Notes: generated by a model not told the origin, from the letters alone. A stretch of 64,000 bases of DNA from Nitzschia sp. DOCU1 (GCA_951394045.1 OX595985.1:2914001-2978000); one strand, 5' to 3'; numbered from the stretch's first letter, positions 10,401-25,315 are shown. Translations and numbers: made by a program.

Positions 10401-11528
10401 CTTACCGGGGACTCCATTGACATCTCGGAGTGGGTTGATTTCTCATTTTGGGACCGAGTTTGGTTTTGGGATCAACCTGGCGCGGATATTAACCCACAGC
10501 TCGGTAGGTTTGTGGGTGTCGCACACCGCATAGGTGGTGCACTTTGTGATTACGTCATGAGGGAAGATGGCAGAGTATTGGCTCGGACCACAGTCCAACA
10601 TGTTACTGAGGAGGATCTCAGGAGTGATGATACTCGGAGACGAATTGACCGCTTTGACCAGAGGTTGAATGAATCACTCAGTGACGATTTATATGTTGAT
10701 AGGGACGAGGAAGGAAAGTTCGGTCAGCGGGATATCTTCATGGATGAACTTGAGGAACACGAGACGGTTCAGGCGGTCGAAGGCAAGGAGATGCCCGGCA
10801 TTGACGTGGAAGGACACGATATTGATTCGCTGGATACTTTTATTGGTGCCGAGGTGATTTTGCCTGTTGGCAATGACTACGTTCGGGGGATTGTATCAAA
10901 AAGGGCAAAGGGACCCGATGGCAGGCCGATCGGCACCTACAATTCTAACCCAATTCTAAATACCAGGGAATACGAGGTGCAGTTCCCCAACGGGACCACT
11001 TCTGAATACACTGCAAACATAATTGCCGAAAATCTCTTTTCACAGGTTGATGACGAAGCCCATCAGTTCTTTTACCTCAGGGAAATTCTCGACCACAGGT
11101 CTGACGGCAGGGCCGTCAAGAAGGACAATGGCTACGTTGCATCGAAGAATGGGAACCAGGTTCCCAAGATTACGACGGCAGGCTGGGACCTACTCGTGGA
11201 ATGGAAGGACGGGGCTACAACTTGGGTGGCTCTGAAAGACTTAAAGGAGTCCAACCCAGTTGAAGTTGCCGAGTATGCAGTTGGTAACGGCATTGCAGAG
11301 GAACCCGGATTTAAATGGTGGGTCTCTGACGTGTTGCGTCGAAGAAATATAATCATCAAAAAGGTAAAAAGTAGATACTGGAGGACGACGCATAAATTTG
11401 GGATCAAGCTCCCGCACTCGGTAAAGGAGGCACTTGCAATTGACAGGGAAACCGGCACAACGCATTGGCACGATGCCATCATGAAAGAGATGAAGAACGT
11501 TCGACCCGCATTTCCAAAGGAAGGATGA
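7482..11528 (+). CDS. Copia #1 Gag-protease-integrase-RT (N-terminal) polyprotein
   Basis: One 1,348-codon frame. Gag is at about residues 1-480, and its C-terminus has RGG/GRGRG repeats instead of a CCHC knuckle. The protease candidate is DSRSDN near residue 555, followed by the SLINPYQWRAFG block and a CRHILMNDDLWDPSS block typical of the CoDi-type protease flank. Integrase follows (about 785-1010) with VDGA and QNRCERDIG as the second and third acidic motifs. Then come a linker with a YEVQFPNG-type block and the first RT residues (AIDRETGTTHWHDAI). The frame ends at TGA 11526-11528 where the RT should continue; the adjoining frame resumes after a 1-nt shift (GAAGGATGATG). The leader-proximal ATG at 7482 fits the start. 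Confidence 0.85.
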   Translation: MVGITVAQANAYFTANGGNNVADVARLLNDVLGFSRLQAYQVHREGIDSLEDMIGFTEKEWSEIGNNMIPKLNAIAIKKLQILAFWVRDLNSRGADLNAADFTQEGYSDAKNRYQLAKQEKEAGIEDSEIKMPGKLKADKWTDWEKDFVNHLESIRGASNVPLSYVIRDDEDPERDPTKPFWSASLDGRAFKKDAEVVFRKIMQCVIGTDAYHWVKGNEGRKDGRITMNDLRAHYDGPDMKQRRIDQARYAIEHLHWRNEQSKSFESYTSELKSAFETLRKYGRPKTDEEQVDILTKGINSNAPEVKATIELIMMNREMRTSFDRCSATLSDTLRRAHPAMFDRAGAYRCGANRNISQTNNDNRGGGRGRGRGGRDGRGGRGGSGRNSSHRIPGVPRSYAGVDLSDPHRYMTEEEWWLLTPAIRHAITNDPDRAQAVERRKAQRTQGGRNYTGGRGGRGGRGGRNVSAATSDNTSSVSAEAIEQAVARGVMAASSGQDVASAAPTANSGTQPPRMGHGAYPRNTSMVKILSRMTGKTHSHTIFDFPIGEFRTNEIDSRSDNHCFGKNFRPLEYSGEIVNVSPFNPGYEPIRGVPMVTAATAIQLPDTGETVILVLPQGLGFWTSMENSLINPYQWRAFGHSVCDDPTDPNRPLGVTAIDGTFIPFKMRGTTCSFDSFCPSDTDLRDCRHILMNDDLWDPSSAIFGLSKEEAEYDRLAYGVNVGAKGQDPGDLTLSQISSIYSALVPKLVSKVQIARTAQVEVAPIATTRHSPVNPETLAQKWRIGLEAAKNTLQVATQVGIRTAVHPLRRRYRTDILSDSRRRLRAKFYSDTMISSVKSIRGNRYAQVFSGEGYVKVCPMASKAEAGMALQEFLDDVGVPEIMTVDGALEQVAPGSDFTKTARKVRMMLRQTEPHSPWQNRCERDIGTLRRKWKNRATALGVPRRVWDYGMVWEAEIMSRTASGRDGRTGIERLTGDSIDISEWVDFSFWDRVWFWDQPGADINPQLGRFVGVAHRIGGALCDYVMREDGRVLARTTVQHVTEEDLRSDDTRRRIDRFDQRLNESLSDDLYVDRDEEGKFGQRDIFMDELEEHETVQAVEGKEMPGIDVEGHDIDSLDTFIGAEVILPVGNDYVRGIVSKRAKGPDGRPIGTYNSNPILNTREYEVQFPNGTTSEYTANIIAENLFSQVDDEAHQFFYLREILDHRSDGRAVKKDNGYVASKNGNQVPKITTAGWDLLVEWKDGATTWVALKDLKESNPVEVAEYAVGNGIAEEPGFKWWVSDVLRRRNIIIKKVKSRYWRTTHKFGIKLPHSVKEALAIDRETGTTHWHDAIMKEMKNVRPAFPKEG

Positions 11529-13239
11529 TGTGACAATCGAGGAGGCAAGGTCTGGGAAGGCACTGGTAGGGTACCAGGAAATTGCATGTCATATGGTATT
11601 CGACATCAAACTTGACGGGAAATTTACCCGAAAGGCGCGGCTTGTTGCTGGTGGTCACACAACCGAGACCCTGGCATCCATCACATATTCTTCTGTTGTT
11701 TCCAGGGACAGTGTGCGAATTGCTTTCCTTGTCGCAGCATTGAACAATTTGGAAATATTGGCGGCAGACATTGGTAACGCGTATCTAAATGCAAATTGCA
11801 GGGAGAAAATCTGGACTATTGCAGGGCCAGAGTTGGGGACGGACGAGGGCTCCGTCATGCTCATCGTGAAGGCTTTATATGGTACGGCGACGAATTTATT
11901 CAACAAGTTGCGTTTGCTATTTGTTTAACACTTTTATTCAGGATTAAAATCAGGCGGTGCGGCGTGGCGGAATCATCTCCGCTCAAGTTTGGTGGATTTG
12001 GGTTGGAAGGACTCCAAGGCAGATGCGGACGTCTACATCAGGCCACAAGTGAAGCCCGATGGGACTAAATACTACGAGTACCTACTGGTGTACGTGGACG
12101 ATATTATGTGCATATCGCATGAACCAGAGGTAACGATGAAGGCTATTGCAGGTTTGTATCGTTTGAAAAACGATGAAGTCGCTCCACCGGACAGATATCT
12201 AGGAGCAAACGTTGGGGAATACCAGCTACCGGACGGTCGCTGGGTTTGGTCTATCTCCGCTAACGACTACGTAAAGAGTGCGGTGAAGAACCTCCGCGGA
12301 ACTTTAAAATCAGAGGGACGGGACCTACCAATGAAGGATGCCGAAAGGCCGTTCCCGAAATCATATCGGCCAGAATTGGACATGAGCCCAATGTTAGACG
12401 ACGAGATGGCAAATCGGTATATGCATTTGATTGGAGTTTTGAGATGGGCTTGTGAACTTGGACGAATTGACATGCTGGCAGAAGTGGCATCATTGGCAAC
12501 TCACCTTTGTGCTCCAAGAATTGGACACTTGGAAACTGTTTACAAAATATTTGCTTATCTACAGAAACATGAGAGGTCAACGATGGTGTTCGACGACTTG
12601 CAAATTGAGATTGACGAAGGCTTATTCGTACCGGTTGATTGGAAGGATTTTTATGATGTGGAAAGTGAGGAACTACCGCCAAACATGCCAACACCAAGGG
12701 GAAACACTGTTCGGATTGTGATCTATGTGGATGCTAACCATGCAGGAAATGTTCTAACAAGACGGTCGCAGTCAGGGATATTGATATTTGTTAATAACGC
12801 GCCGATCATGTGGCTGTCAAAGAAACAAAATACAGTGGAAGCGGCAACCTTCGGGAGCGAGTTCAACGCCATGCGCGTTGCGGTTGAGATGAATAAGGGT
12901 TTACGTTACAAGCTCCGGATGTTTGGTATTCCAATTGAGGGACCAACAAGTATCTTTTGTGATAATGAGAGCGTGGTGAAGAACACATCTCTACCACACT
13001 CGACTCTACAGAAGAAGCATCACTCAATATCTTATCACTTCGTCAGGGAAGAGGCTGCTCGCGGCGCGATCAGGATTGCAAAGATCGATGGTAAACACAA
13101 CCTTGCGGATTTGTTCACAAAGACAACGATTCCGACCGACGACCGAAAGAGGCTATTGCAGGAAATATTATATTTCGGAAAGCCGACAAGTTCAGCAGAG
13201 GAGAGCAAGGAAAAGGAAAAGAAGATTGGGACGGCGTAG
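11525..13239 (+). pseudogene. Copia #1 reverse transcriptase and RNase H, with intron-like insert
   Basis: After the 1-nt shift, RT continues with CHMVFDIKLDGKFTRKARLVAGGH, ITYSSVVSRDSVRIAF and ADIGNAYLNA. At ALYG the frame is cut by a 60-bp insert (11882-11941); removing it restores ALYGLKSGGAAWRNHL. The YVDDIMC catalytic motif is intact near 12090. RNase H follows, with YVDANHAG, IFVNNAPIMWLSKKQNTVEAATFGSE, FCDNESVV and LADLFTK. It ends at TAG 13239, about 100 bp before the purine tract. The RT-RNH part needs both the frame change and removal of the insert to be made, so this copy is probably defective unless the insert is spliced. Confidence 0.82.
11882..11941 (+). other. 60-bp intron-like insertion in RT
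   Basis: The insert begins GTACGG, has a branch-like TTTAAC, a T-rich tract and ends TTATTCAG. Exact GT-AG removal joins TATG to GATTAAA, giving the conserved ALYGLKS. If retained, TAA at 11926-11928 ends the RT early. The length is a multiple of three but the insert carries a stop. Confidence 0.75.
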
Positions 13240-13351
13240 GTTTCCGCAACGTGGCGGTACCTCCTGGCATTGCGTCGAATACAAACCAGGTACTATTACC
13301 CAATTCGGAGGTTGATAGCTAGCTACTTCGGAGCTGCACTATCAAAGGGAC

Positions 13352-13551
13352 TGTCTGAATCTGGATGTGGCGTGGGATCATATTGGTCAACTGCGCGTGG
13401 ATGCGCAATGGTCATCGGAACAACGAAATCAAGGATACGTAAGCCGACAATGGCACAATTCGTTTTAGTCTTGGTCTATCAAGGGTTGTCTTTAGCTTTA
13501 GGTTACACTATCATCGATACGAAAGGAGTAAGTCACACGGAACTTCACACA
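13352..13551 (+). repeat. 3' LTR of copia #1
   Basis: Direct repeat of 6973-7172, preceded by the polypurine tract AAAGGGA at 13344-13350. The right flank runs straight into an older copia RNase H fragment. Confidence 0.85.
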
Positions 13552-13839
13552 GTATTGGCAAATACGACCATCCCAGAGTCGACTCTCAAGAAGAAAAGTC
13601 AAAGTATATGTTACTACTTTGTGCGAGAGGGAGTTGCCCGTGATGAATGGCGAACCAGCTATGTCAACACGCATGAAAATGAAGCTGACCTGTTGACTAA
13701 GCTCTTGCCCGCGGGTGACAAATGGCACAATTTTGTGAGAAGATTCTTGCACCACATCTATGGTTTGAGGGCGAGGAGCCTTCACTCGGAAATTGGAAGC
13801 CCTCCTACGGACTTTCGAGGCCTTCCAATGGACTTGTGA
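13552..13839 (+). pseudogene. Copia RNase H C-terminal fragment
   Basis: The fragment reads NTTIPESTLKKKSQSICYYF, VREGVARDEW, HENEADLLTKLL and HNFVRRFLHHIYG, which is the RNase H tail of copia Pol. The catalytic DNxSV block is missing, cut off by the copia #1 LTR. It ends at a normal-looking stop at 13837-13839. Confidence 0.8.
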
Positions 13840-13982
13840 GCCTCGTAATGTTTGGTGCAAGTAAGAGAGGCAGGTGGACGACCACCACCTGGCGCCTTTT
13901 TTTCTTTTTTGATATGGGTTAGGCGAGTGGCCGATGGCGGACAAGTTGCTCATACTAGAGTGTATGAACTACTTGAGAGGAG

Positions 13983-14228
13983 TGTTTTGATCGGCTGATT
14001 CCAATGCGCCCCTCGTATATGCCCTTTCTAAAATGCGTCCCATTGTATGACCCTTTAGAAAGGGCACATATGAGGGAGCCTGCCACGCCGGACGCCATTT
14101 GGGCAGATAAAAGGCCGACGTGGTGGGTGTGGCACAGTCATCATCGTGAGACCAACACTTTCTGCCTGTTTTCGGCGCTGCAACCACCTTGTTTGCACGA
14201 TCTGCATATATTTGTTTATTACATGACA
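13983..14228 (+). repeat. Probable 3' LTR of the copia remnant
   Basis: It starts TGTTTTGATC right after the purine tract GAGAGGAG (13975-13982). It contains a CCCTTTCTAAAATG/CCCTTTAGAAAGGG imperfect inverted repeat. The end near 14228 is a guess, since no partner LTR is in the window. Confidence 0.4.
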
Positions 14229-14239
14229 TAGGTTACGTT

Positions 14240-14448
14240 TATATCAACAAGTAGTATCGAAACACCTTGTAGTGCTCCGAACTCAGGTCCAAGTATAGTG
14301 TGGACTCTTTCGGCACACGGTGCATTTAAATAAGCACCTGCTATATCGGCAGAGAGAACAGACAAACCATTCAAGGACGCAAGTAAGAACGCAAGACGAA
14401 CTTTCCCTTGTCACGACACTCGCATAGGTGATGGAAGAAGGCGGTTCA
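14240..14448 (-). pseudogene. Copia #2 reverse transcriptase, downstream block
   Basis: Reading down from the array A insertion: PPSSITYASVVTRES, a 1-nt shift, then RLAFLLASLNGLSVLSADIA, GAYLNAPCAERVHTILGPEF, GALQGVSILLV. This is copia RT up to the point just before ALYGLK. It then loses similarity at about 14240-14255. The YVDD motif and RNase H are absent. Confidence 0.8.
14444..14448. repeat. Target-site duplication GTTCA (left) of gypsy array A
   Basis: GTTCA at 14444-14448 matches GTTCA at 20738-20742, directly outside the TG...CA ends of LTR1 and LTR3. Five-base duplications are usual for Ty3/gypsy integrases. Confidence 0.9.
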
Positions 14449-19476
<5,028 letters not shown>

Positions 19477-19501
19477 AACCTAGACGGGAGTTTTAAAACT
19501 G

Positions 19502-19834
19502 TGCCCTATCCCGGGGGTGACGATAAAGAAATAAAGACGATGATAATTGTGAGACCTAGATTAACTTCTATTAGATTGACTTCCAACAACAAGATTGACG
19601 AGAGGACAGATTTTCAAGTCTTTCAAATATTTGCAACCGGTCGTTCATTTTGTGAACAACTTTCCCCGCGCGTAAATAACGCGCATATATTTATTTATTC
19701 GAATATGTCAATTCACCGATAGCGTCGCCTGTAACTAGACGTCCCAAGTCTTGGCTAGCTACGACTCCTCGATACCCATGGTCCGAATTATTTCCTTGCC
19801 CTAAATACATCTCCTCTATTAGGCGACGAATATT
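19502..19834 (-). repeat. Gypsy LTR2, partial (333 bp)
   Basis: This is the leader-proximal 333 bp of the same LTR family (GGGATAGGGCA end intact). It breaks off in ...GACGAATATTT and continues into about 70 bp of unrelated filler. Confidence 0.85.
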
Positions 19835-19904
19835 TGTTGTATTATTGTGTTAGCATTTGATAGGCACAATTTATGTTGCTACTAGAAGCGATGTGGGCCA
19901 CTTC

Positions 19905-20093
19905 CGAGTCCTTGTCCTTGGGGTCAAGCTTGATCTTGATCTTCTTGACCTTCTCGTCTTCTCCAACGATCTTGTCGTCCTCTTTCGGCTTCTCGCGACG
20001 GAACGGAATCGGAGGAGGGTTAACATGCGCCGCTTGCGTCAACAAGAACGCAACCTTCTTGGCGTACTCGTGGTTGCTGTAGGCCGTCTTCAT
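19905..20093 (-). pseudogene. Gypsy Gag N-terminal fragment
   Basis: It repeats the first about 62 codons of the A-type Gag (MKTAYSNHEYAKKVAFLLTQ ... KIKLDPKDKDSE) next to LTR3, then runs into filler. It is a partial duplication of the 5' end of the element. Confidence 0.85.
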
Positions 20094-20118
20094 AACCTAG
20101 ACGGGAGTTTTAAAACTG

Positions 20119-20737
20119 TGCCCTATCCCGGGGGTGACGATAAAGAAATAAAGACGATGATAATTGTGAGACCTAGATTAACTTCTATTAGATTGACTTC
20201 CAACAACAAGATTGACGAGAGGACAGATTTTCAAGTCTTTCAAATATTCGCAACCGGTCGTTCATTTTGTGAACGACTTTCCCCGCGCGTAAATAATGCG
20301 CATATATTTATTTATTCAAATATGTCAATTCACCGATAGCGTCGCCTGTAACTAGACGTCCCAAGTCTTGGCTAGCTACGACTCCTCGATACCCATGGTC
20401 TGAATTATTTCCTTGCCCTAAATACATCTCCTCTATTAGGCGACGAATATTTACTACTTAGATTGTAGGCATGCCGTTGGCAAGGGACTCTATGAGTTAG
20501 TCGAATGTTACTATGCAATATACGACAGAGCGCCTCCATGTGTAACGCTGCGACTTCTTTGATCGCTGCGTCGGTGCGCCGTCAGCAACGACGTCACCGT
20601 TTGTTCGTGTCCGCATCCGTTAGCCGTCTGTACGTCGTCCGTCCAACGGACGACTCCGGTCGTCTACGACTACTAAGACTACCAGCATATGTGACTAAAA
20701 GGACTAAACTATTTATGCATCTCTGTGGGGTATGGCA
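20119..20737 (-). repeat. Gypsy LTR3 (outer 5' LTR of A), 619 bp
   Basis: Complete TGCCATACCCC...GATAGGGCA LTR, bounded outside by the GTTCA duplication. It is A-type in its R/U5 segment (GACAGATTTTCAAGTC), like LTR1 and LTR2. Confidence 0.92.
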
Positions 20738-20742
20738 GTTCA
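20738..20742. repeat. Target-site duplication GTTCA (right) of gypsy array A
   Basis: Matches 14444-14448. On the coding strand it is the TGAAC within the ACTGAACCG codons of copia #2 RT. Confidence 0.9.
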
Positions 20743-23406
20743 GTTTGGTCGCCCCTCGCACATATCCTCGCCTTGCGGGTCAGGTCCATCTTCACGTCGA
20801 AAACGACCATCAAATCGATCAGCTGCGATCGGACTGGGACTCTCTCTTCCGAATCAAGTATTTTGAGAGCGGGCAAGACCGTCTTCACTTCCTTTGCCAT
20901 CGCATTGGCCCAGTGTTGGGTCCCCGTCTCACGATCAATCTCGAGTGCACGAGCAACGTCCATCGGTCCCGGAACCTCAATTCCAAACTTCTCGTTCTTT
21001 TGCCGTAGGGCACGGCGTTTTACCGCTTTCAAAACACTGTCCCTTTTCTTGAGAGTAAATGGAACCCACCAAGCAAAGGCCGGTTCCGAAACAAGCTTAT
21101 TTGCAACCGCGTACTCCGCAAGCTGCACTGGATAGGCTTCCTTCGCGTCCTTCAAGGGAATCCAAATTGTGCTCCCGTCCTTTAATTCGGCACAAATTTC
21201 CCAGCCCTTTGTAGTGCGCTTTGGGATTTTCTGTCCTGCGCGTTCGATGAAACCATCGTTGGTTTTCAGGGCCCTACCGTCATGTCTGTGGTCGACAAAC
21301 TCCTTAACAAAAGCAATTGAGTAACCATCGTCATCCACAGACTCAATGATGGATTCAACAATTTGGTTAGCTGTAACAGACTCCACGTCACCGTTAGACC
21401 AAACAACTTCGTACTGGGCGGTATCGAGCAGCGGGTTCTCGTGATACTGCCCAATAAAGTCCCCTTTCGAGTCTCTCGTTTTCTCCCATGGATAACTCCC
21501 GTCAGAACATTGTTGCCATCCCCTGTGGCCTTCCGTATTTTCGTCGACACGTAGTGGTCATACTCAACCGGCTTGTCTTCTTCATCGAAGGGAGGCGGAA
21601 CAAAATCCCTGTCCTGTTCATCAATCTCATTCGTTTCATCATCCTCGTAGGGAATAAAAGCCGGCACATTGTCCTCTGCCCGGATAAAACATTTATCACC
21701 ATCGTCTGGTTTTATTTCAATACCTTTAATTCGTTCACCAAGCTTCGCAGCAAGTTTGTCAGTAAACTCCTTTTTCATCTGCTTAATATCCTCGTTTTGA
21801 AGCTCATCCTGCGAGAGTGGAATAACAGAAGAACGATTCAAAATGCTACCGTTCGAGGTGAGAACTGCTTGGCAGAGAACATCGGGAACATCAAAACTTG
21901 GCCCAAGCCAACGACACAATTGTTTCTGAGGTTGACTTGATTCGCGGGGCGACCGAGCCCAGCACCAATCATAAAAGCCAAAATTGACCAAATGCGAAAT
22001 ATCCGCCGTGTCCCCTGCAGCTATCATTGCTGCGCATTCACCGTTCTGCTCAGGATGACCTAGAGCAGTGTGACTTCATTGCTCTGCACATGTCGCATAG
22101 CAACGGTCCCAGAGACAGGCAGGAACATTGCGGGCCAGCATCGTCCACTCGTAGAGCCGACTGACCTCGCGAATTGCGTTTTCGGCTTGGGACTGATTGT
22201 GTTGGTACGGTTCGACCGGTAGAATAGGAACTTGAGCCCGTTGGCATCGCTTCAAAAATTCGCCTTTAGTGAGGGAGAGAGCAGAGTCAGGAATTATGGA
22301 TTCTGGGAATCCGACGGTGCGGAAAACCCTGTCCAATGTAGTGTGAACTTCAGATTCTTTCGGGAGTGGAAAACCAGCTACCCATTGAAATGGCGTTGAG
22401 TAGATGGCCATGCAAGTGTTGCCTTCAAGTGACTTTGTGGGACCGAACTTTACATCAACAAACATTTTGCTTCGTAGCCGTCTGTACCATAGGGCATACT
22501 CCGTTGGCCAAAATAATCTGTCCCCTGAAACACGGCTCCAGTCTCGAACAGCTCGTTGCGTTGTCTTCGTCAAAGTCCGCTGTGCTGCTTCGAGGCTTAT
22601 ACGCCATCGTCGTGCCAGTTGATCAGCGGTCACAAGCGTGGATTTCGCCACCGTTTTCATGGCAGCAAGCGTAGCCATTACTCTGTCCCCTAAAGCGGTG
22701 GCGAGAGCAAGGTTGTGAAAAGCAGAGTAGAAACGTTCTTCGGCCTGTAGAAAGGAAGAAAGAGAGAATAGATTTGTTGTATGTGTTGCAGAAATCGTGT
22801 TGAAGTAGGAATCCCCACCGACCTGTTGCCGAAGATGTTCTTCCATGAGATTCGAGTTTGAATCCGATGGCCTCCATTCCAACTCGCTGGTCATACGGAC
22901 ATGTGTGTAGTTGATGGGGTCTGTTGCTTCGGCGCGAGTCGGTTTCCTGACATTGAAGTATGAGAAAGGTTTGTCGTATTGTAGCGGAATATGCAGACCG
23001 CTTTTGGGATCCAAGATACTGTGATCAGTGGCCGCCCGCATATCCGGTGGGATGCGCTGCAAAGCCACGTCATTTACAGTGACTTGGTTTTCTCGCAATT
23101 GGTCGGGACATAAAAGATGACAAGACATATTAGGAATGACAAGTGAATGATCGAAGAGGAGGATGTAGGTTTGCATAGTTACCGGGCAGTCGTATGCGAT
23201 AGTGACGAGGGCCTCGATAATGTTCCGAATCGGCTCCATACTGTCATGAAAGCCGCTGACGTTGATATTGCTGTTATAGGTGTGGAGGACAAAACAATAT
23301 TCGAGACAGAAAGCGCATGTGTCGGCATGCGAGTCCAGCTTGCACCGTGAGACAGTCGTGTGAGACGAATAAGAAGAAACAACCCGCCGTAACCAGGAAA
23401 TGCCAT
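20738..23406 (-). pseudogene. Copia #2 protease-integrase-RT (N-terminal)
   Basis: The protease motif is LDSHADTCAFCLE near 23340. Integrase is WRISLEAAQRTL onwards, with IPDSALS and NQSQAENAIRE as the last two acidic motifs; the third acidic residue is Glu in QAENAI. A nonsense TGA near 22076-22078 interrupts CAEQ|SHTALGHPEQNGE in the same frame. After an acidic linker, a 1-2-nt shift near 21478 moves the frame to DSKGDFIGQYHENPLLDTA. The RT start follows ([17 protein letters not shown], then [20 protein letters not shown]) and ends at the array A insertion. With the upstream stop the block is not translatable as one protein. Confidence 0.85.
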
Positions 23407-23463
23407 GAGATCATTCTTTCTTTCGTCGAGTCATGGAAGCAGCAACATGGCTGTTATCAATGC

Positions 23464-24694
23464 TCATGGATGATGTCTCGCTTTGGGCGCTTGTTGAAAC
23501 CGTTGACGGAGTTTCTTGAGTTTTAGCGCTTGACACATTTCGGTTTCCGACTTGCGCTTCAGCTCCATAACGTAGTCCTTTTCCTCCTTCGTGAAAGTAT
23601 TCCAGATAGCAAAGGGGTACGAGCCATTATTCAGTAAGTGGCCAGATTCGGAGAATCTTCCTCCGCCGCCTCCGCGTCCTCGGCCTCGACCGCCTCTACC
23701 ACCACCTCTTCCGAAACCTCGTCCGCGGCCTCTTCCACCGCGACCTCGTCCTTGATAATTATTACCTTGTCCATCACCACCAGAGCTAGTGGTGCTTGAA
23801 ATATTCCTTGGGGGCGCCGCTTTCACCATGGTTTCTGCCGGGTCAAGTTGCCCTCCAAGATAATCAATCGCTTGTTGATAATTTGTCAATAGCGCCGCGT
23901 TCGAGAAAACAACTCCCTTTGCAACGGCAAGACGCTCGTCAGTAATACGGGATAACAAGTTTTGTACCTGGGCCTCTTCGGTTCGGCCTTCTCCATAAGC
24001 CTCCAAGTCTGCAAATGCACTTTTGTGACGGGCAATAAAGCTGTCCCACTGGAAGTTGCGAGCCTTGCCGTTCCAGAATATAGTGTTCAAGGTATTCTCC
24101 GCCTTATTCTTCACCTGACTGATGTGAGAGGCGCCGGCATACTGCGCCTTGAATGATAGGTAAGCACTGCGCCCATCTTTGGTGCGATCGAATTGTTTGA
24201 CGAAGGCCCATGCATCGGTACCGTGGGTAACATGGCGCATGAGACTGAAAACGGTTTCATTGTCGATCTGGAAGGTGTCTCCCTCATGACAACTGGGACG
24301 AATGAGTTCCGAACGAAAGGTCCGGCTTCCAAAACCAGGATTGGTAATTGGCAGCTCAACATCAGGGCGAATAACGTACTCAAGCAGGGCACCTTCGGTT
24401 CCGTAGGACGAGCCAATCCAGGCATCGATATCCTCAATGGTCTCCCTTGACTTTTTACCCGTAGTGAATTTATCCGGTAGCGTAGGATTACCATCCTTCC
24501 TCAATCTGTCCATGTCGATCTTAAACTTCCACAATCTGGTCAAACGAACAAGCGTAGCCTCATCAGCAGCAAACTCTCTCTGGATAGTTTCCATGTAACG
24601 AATGTAGTAGACCAACTGACGGAACCGCTTCTGCTGATTGGTCCCCATGAAGGTACCGGGGTTGTTGATTTCGACGTCGTTGTTGTTGAAGATG
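23464..24694 (-). pseudogene. Copia #2 Gag, main block
   Basis: About 410 residues from IFNNNDVEINNPG to KARHHP, interrupted upstream by gypsy array B/C. It has the helical Gag core (MRHVTHGTDAWAFVKQFDRT and QAIDYLGGQL) and a strong RGG tail (GRGRGGRGRGRGFGRGGGRG), with no zinc knuckle, as in copia #1. It ends with a stop at 23464; protease begins in another frame about 60 bp on. An open frame continues upstream through LTR4, but that part is LTR sequence. Confidence 0.85.
24690..24694. repeat. Target-site duplication AGATG (left) of gypsy array B/C
   Basis: AGATG at 24690-24694 matches 33462-33466, directly outside LTR4 and LTR6. It lies in the GGTIFNN codons of copia #2 Gag. Confidence 0.9.
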
Positions 24695-25315
24695 TGCCCT
24701 ATCCCGGGGGTGACGAATAAAAGAATAGAAGACAATTTAATTGTGAGACCTATATTACATCTATTTGACTTTCCTTCCAACAACAAGATTGACGAGAGGA
24801 CAGATTTTCAAGTCTTTCAAATATTCGCAACCGATCGTTCATTTTGTGAACGACGTTCCCTGCGCGTAAATAACGCGCATATATGCTATCCATTCGGATA
24901 TGTCGATTCCTCGTATCGTCGCCTTCTAACTAGGCGTCCCTAGTCTTGGCTAGCTACGACTCCTCTTTACCCATGGTCTGAATTATTTCCTTGTCTTAAA
25001 TACATCTCCTCTATTAGGCGATGAATATTTACTACTTAGATTGTAGGCATGCCGTTGGCAAGGGACTCTATGGGTTAGTCGAATGTTACTATGCAATATA
25101 CTACAGAGCGCGTTCATGTGTAATGCTGCGACTCCTTTGATCGCTGCGTCGGTGCGCCGTCGGCGACGACGTCACCGCTCGTTCGCGTCCGTGTCCGTTA
25201 GCCGTCTGTACGTCGTCCGTCCGACGGACGACTCCGTTCATCTATGACTACTAAGACTACCAGCTTAAAGGACTAACTTGACTAAACTAATTATGCGTCT
25301 CTGTGGGGTATGGCA
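24695..25315 (-). repeat. Gypsy LTR4, 621 bp, mosaic
   Basis: Mostly like LTR5/LTR6, but the R/U5 segment (GACGAGAGGACAGATTTTCAAGTC) is like the A-type LTRs. It contains the near-perfect inverted repeat GTCGTCCGTC-C-GACGGACGAC at 25212-25232. Confidence 0.92.

Larger units (their letters stand above)
6973..13551 (+). mobile_element. Ty1/copia retrotransposon #1 (CoDi-like)
   Basis: Two about 200-bp direct repeats (6973-7172 and 13352-13551, TGTCYGAATC...CACACA) flank a Gag-PR-IN-RT-RNH region, the domain order of Ty1/copia. A purine tract AAAGGGA stands just before the 3' LTR. I see only one or two LTR mismatches, so the element is young. Flanks differ (TGATT left, GTATT right), so there is no clean target duplication: left is the CC2D1-like gene, right an older copia RNase H. 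Coding lesions are a 1-nt shift near 11524 and an intron-like insert at 11882-11941. Confidence 0.88.
13552..14228 (+). mobile_element. 3' remnant of an older copia element
   Basis: This holds the last part of a copia RNase H (13552-13839), an untranslated stretch, a purine tract GAGAGGAG and an LTR-like sequence starting TGTTTTGATC at 13983 and ending about 14228 (ATGACA). The upstream part of this element is absent; its left edge is the copia #1 LTR and its right edge is copia #2 sequence on the other strand. Confidence 0.65.

Noticed and set aside
13354..13553. A host-protein domain fused to copia RNase H in one open frame (13270-13839)
   Set aside because: The first part is copia #1 LTR sequence read through by chance; only the part from about 13554 is RNase H.
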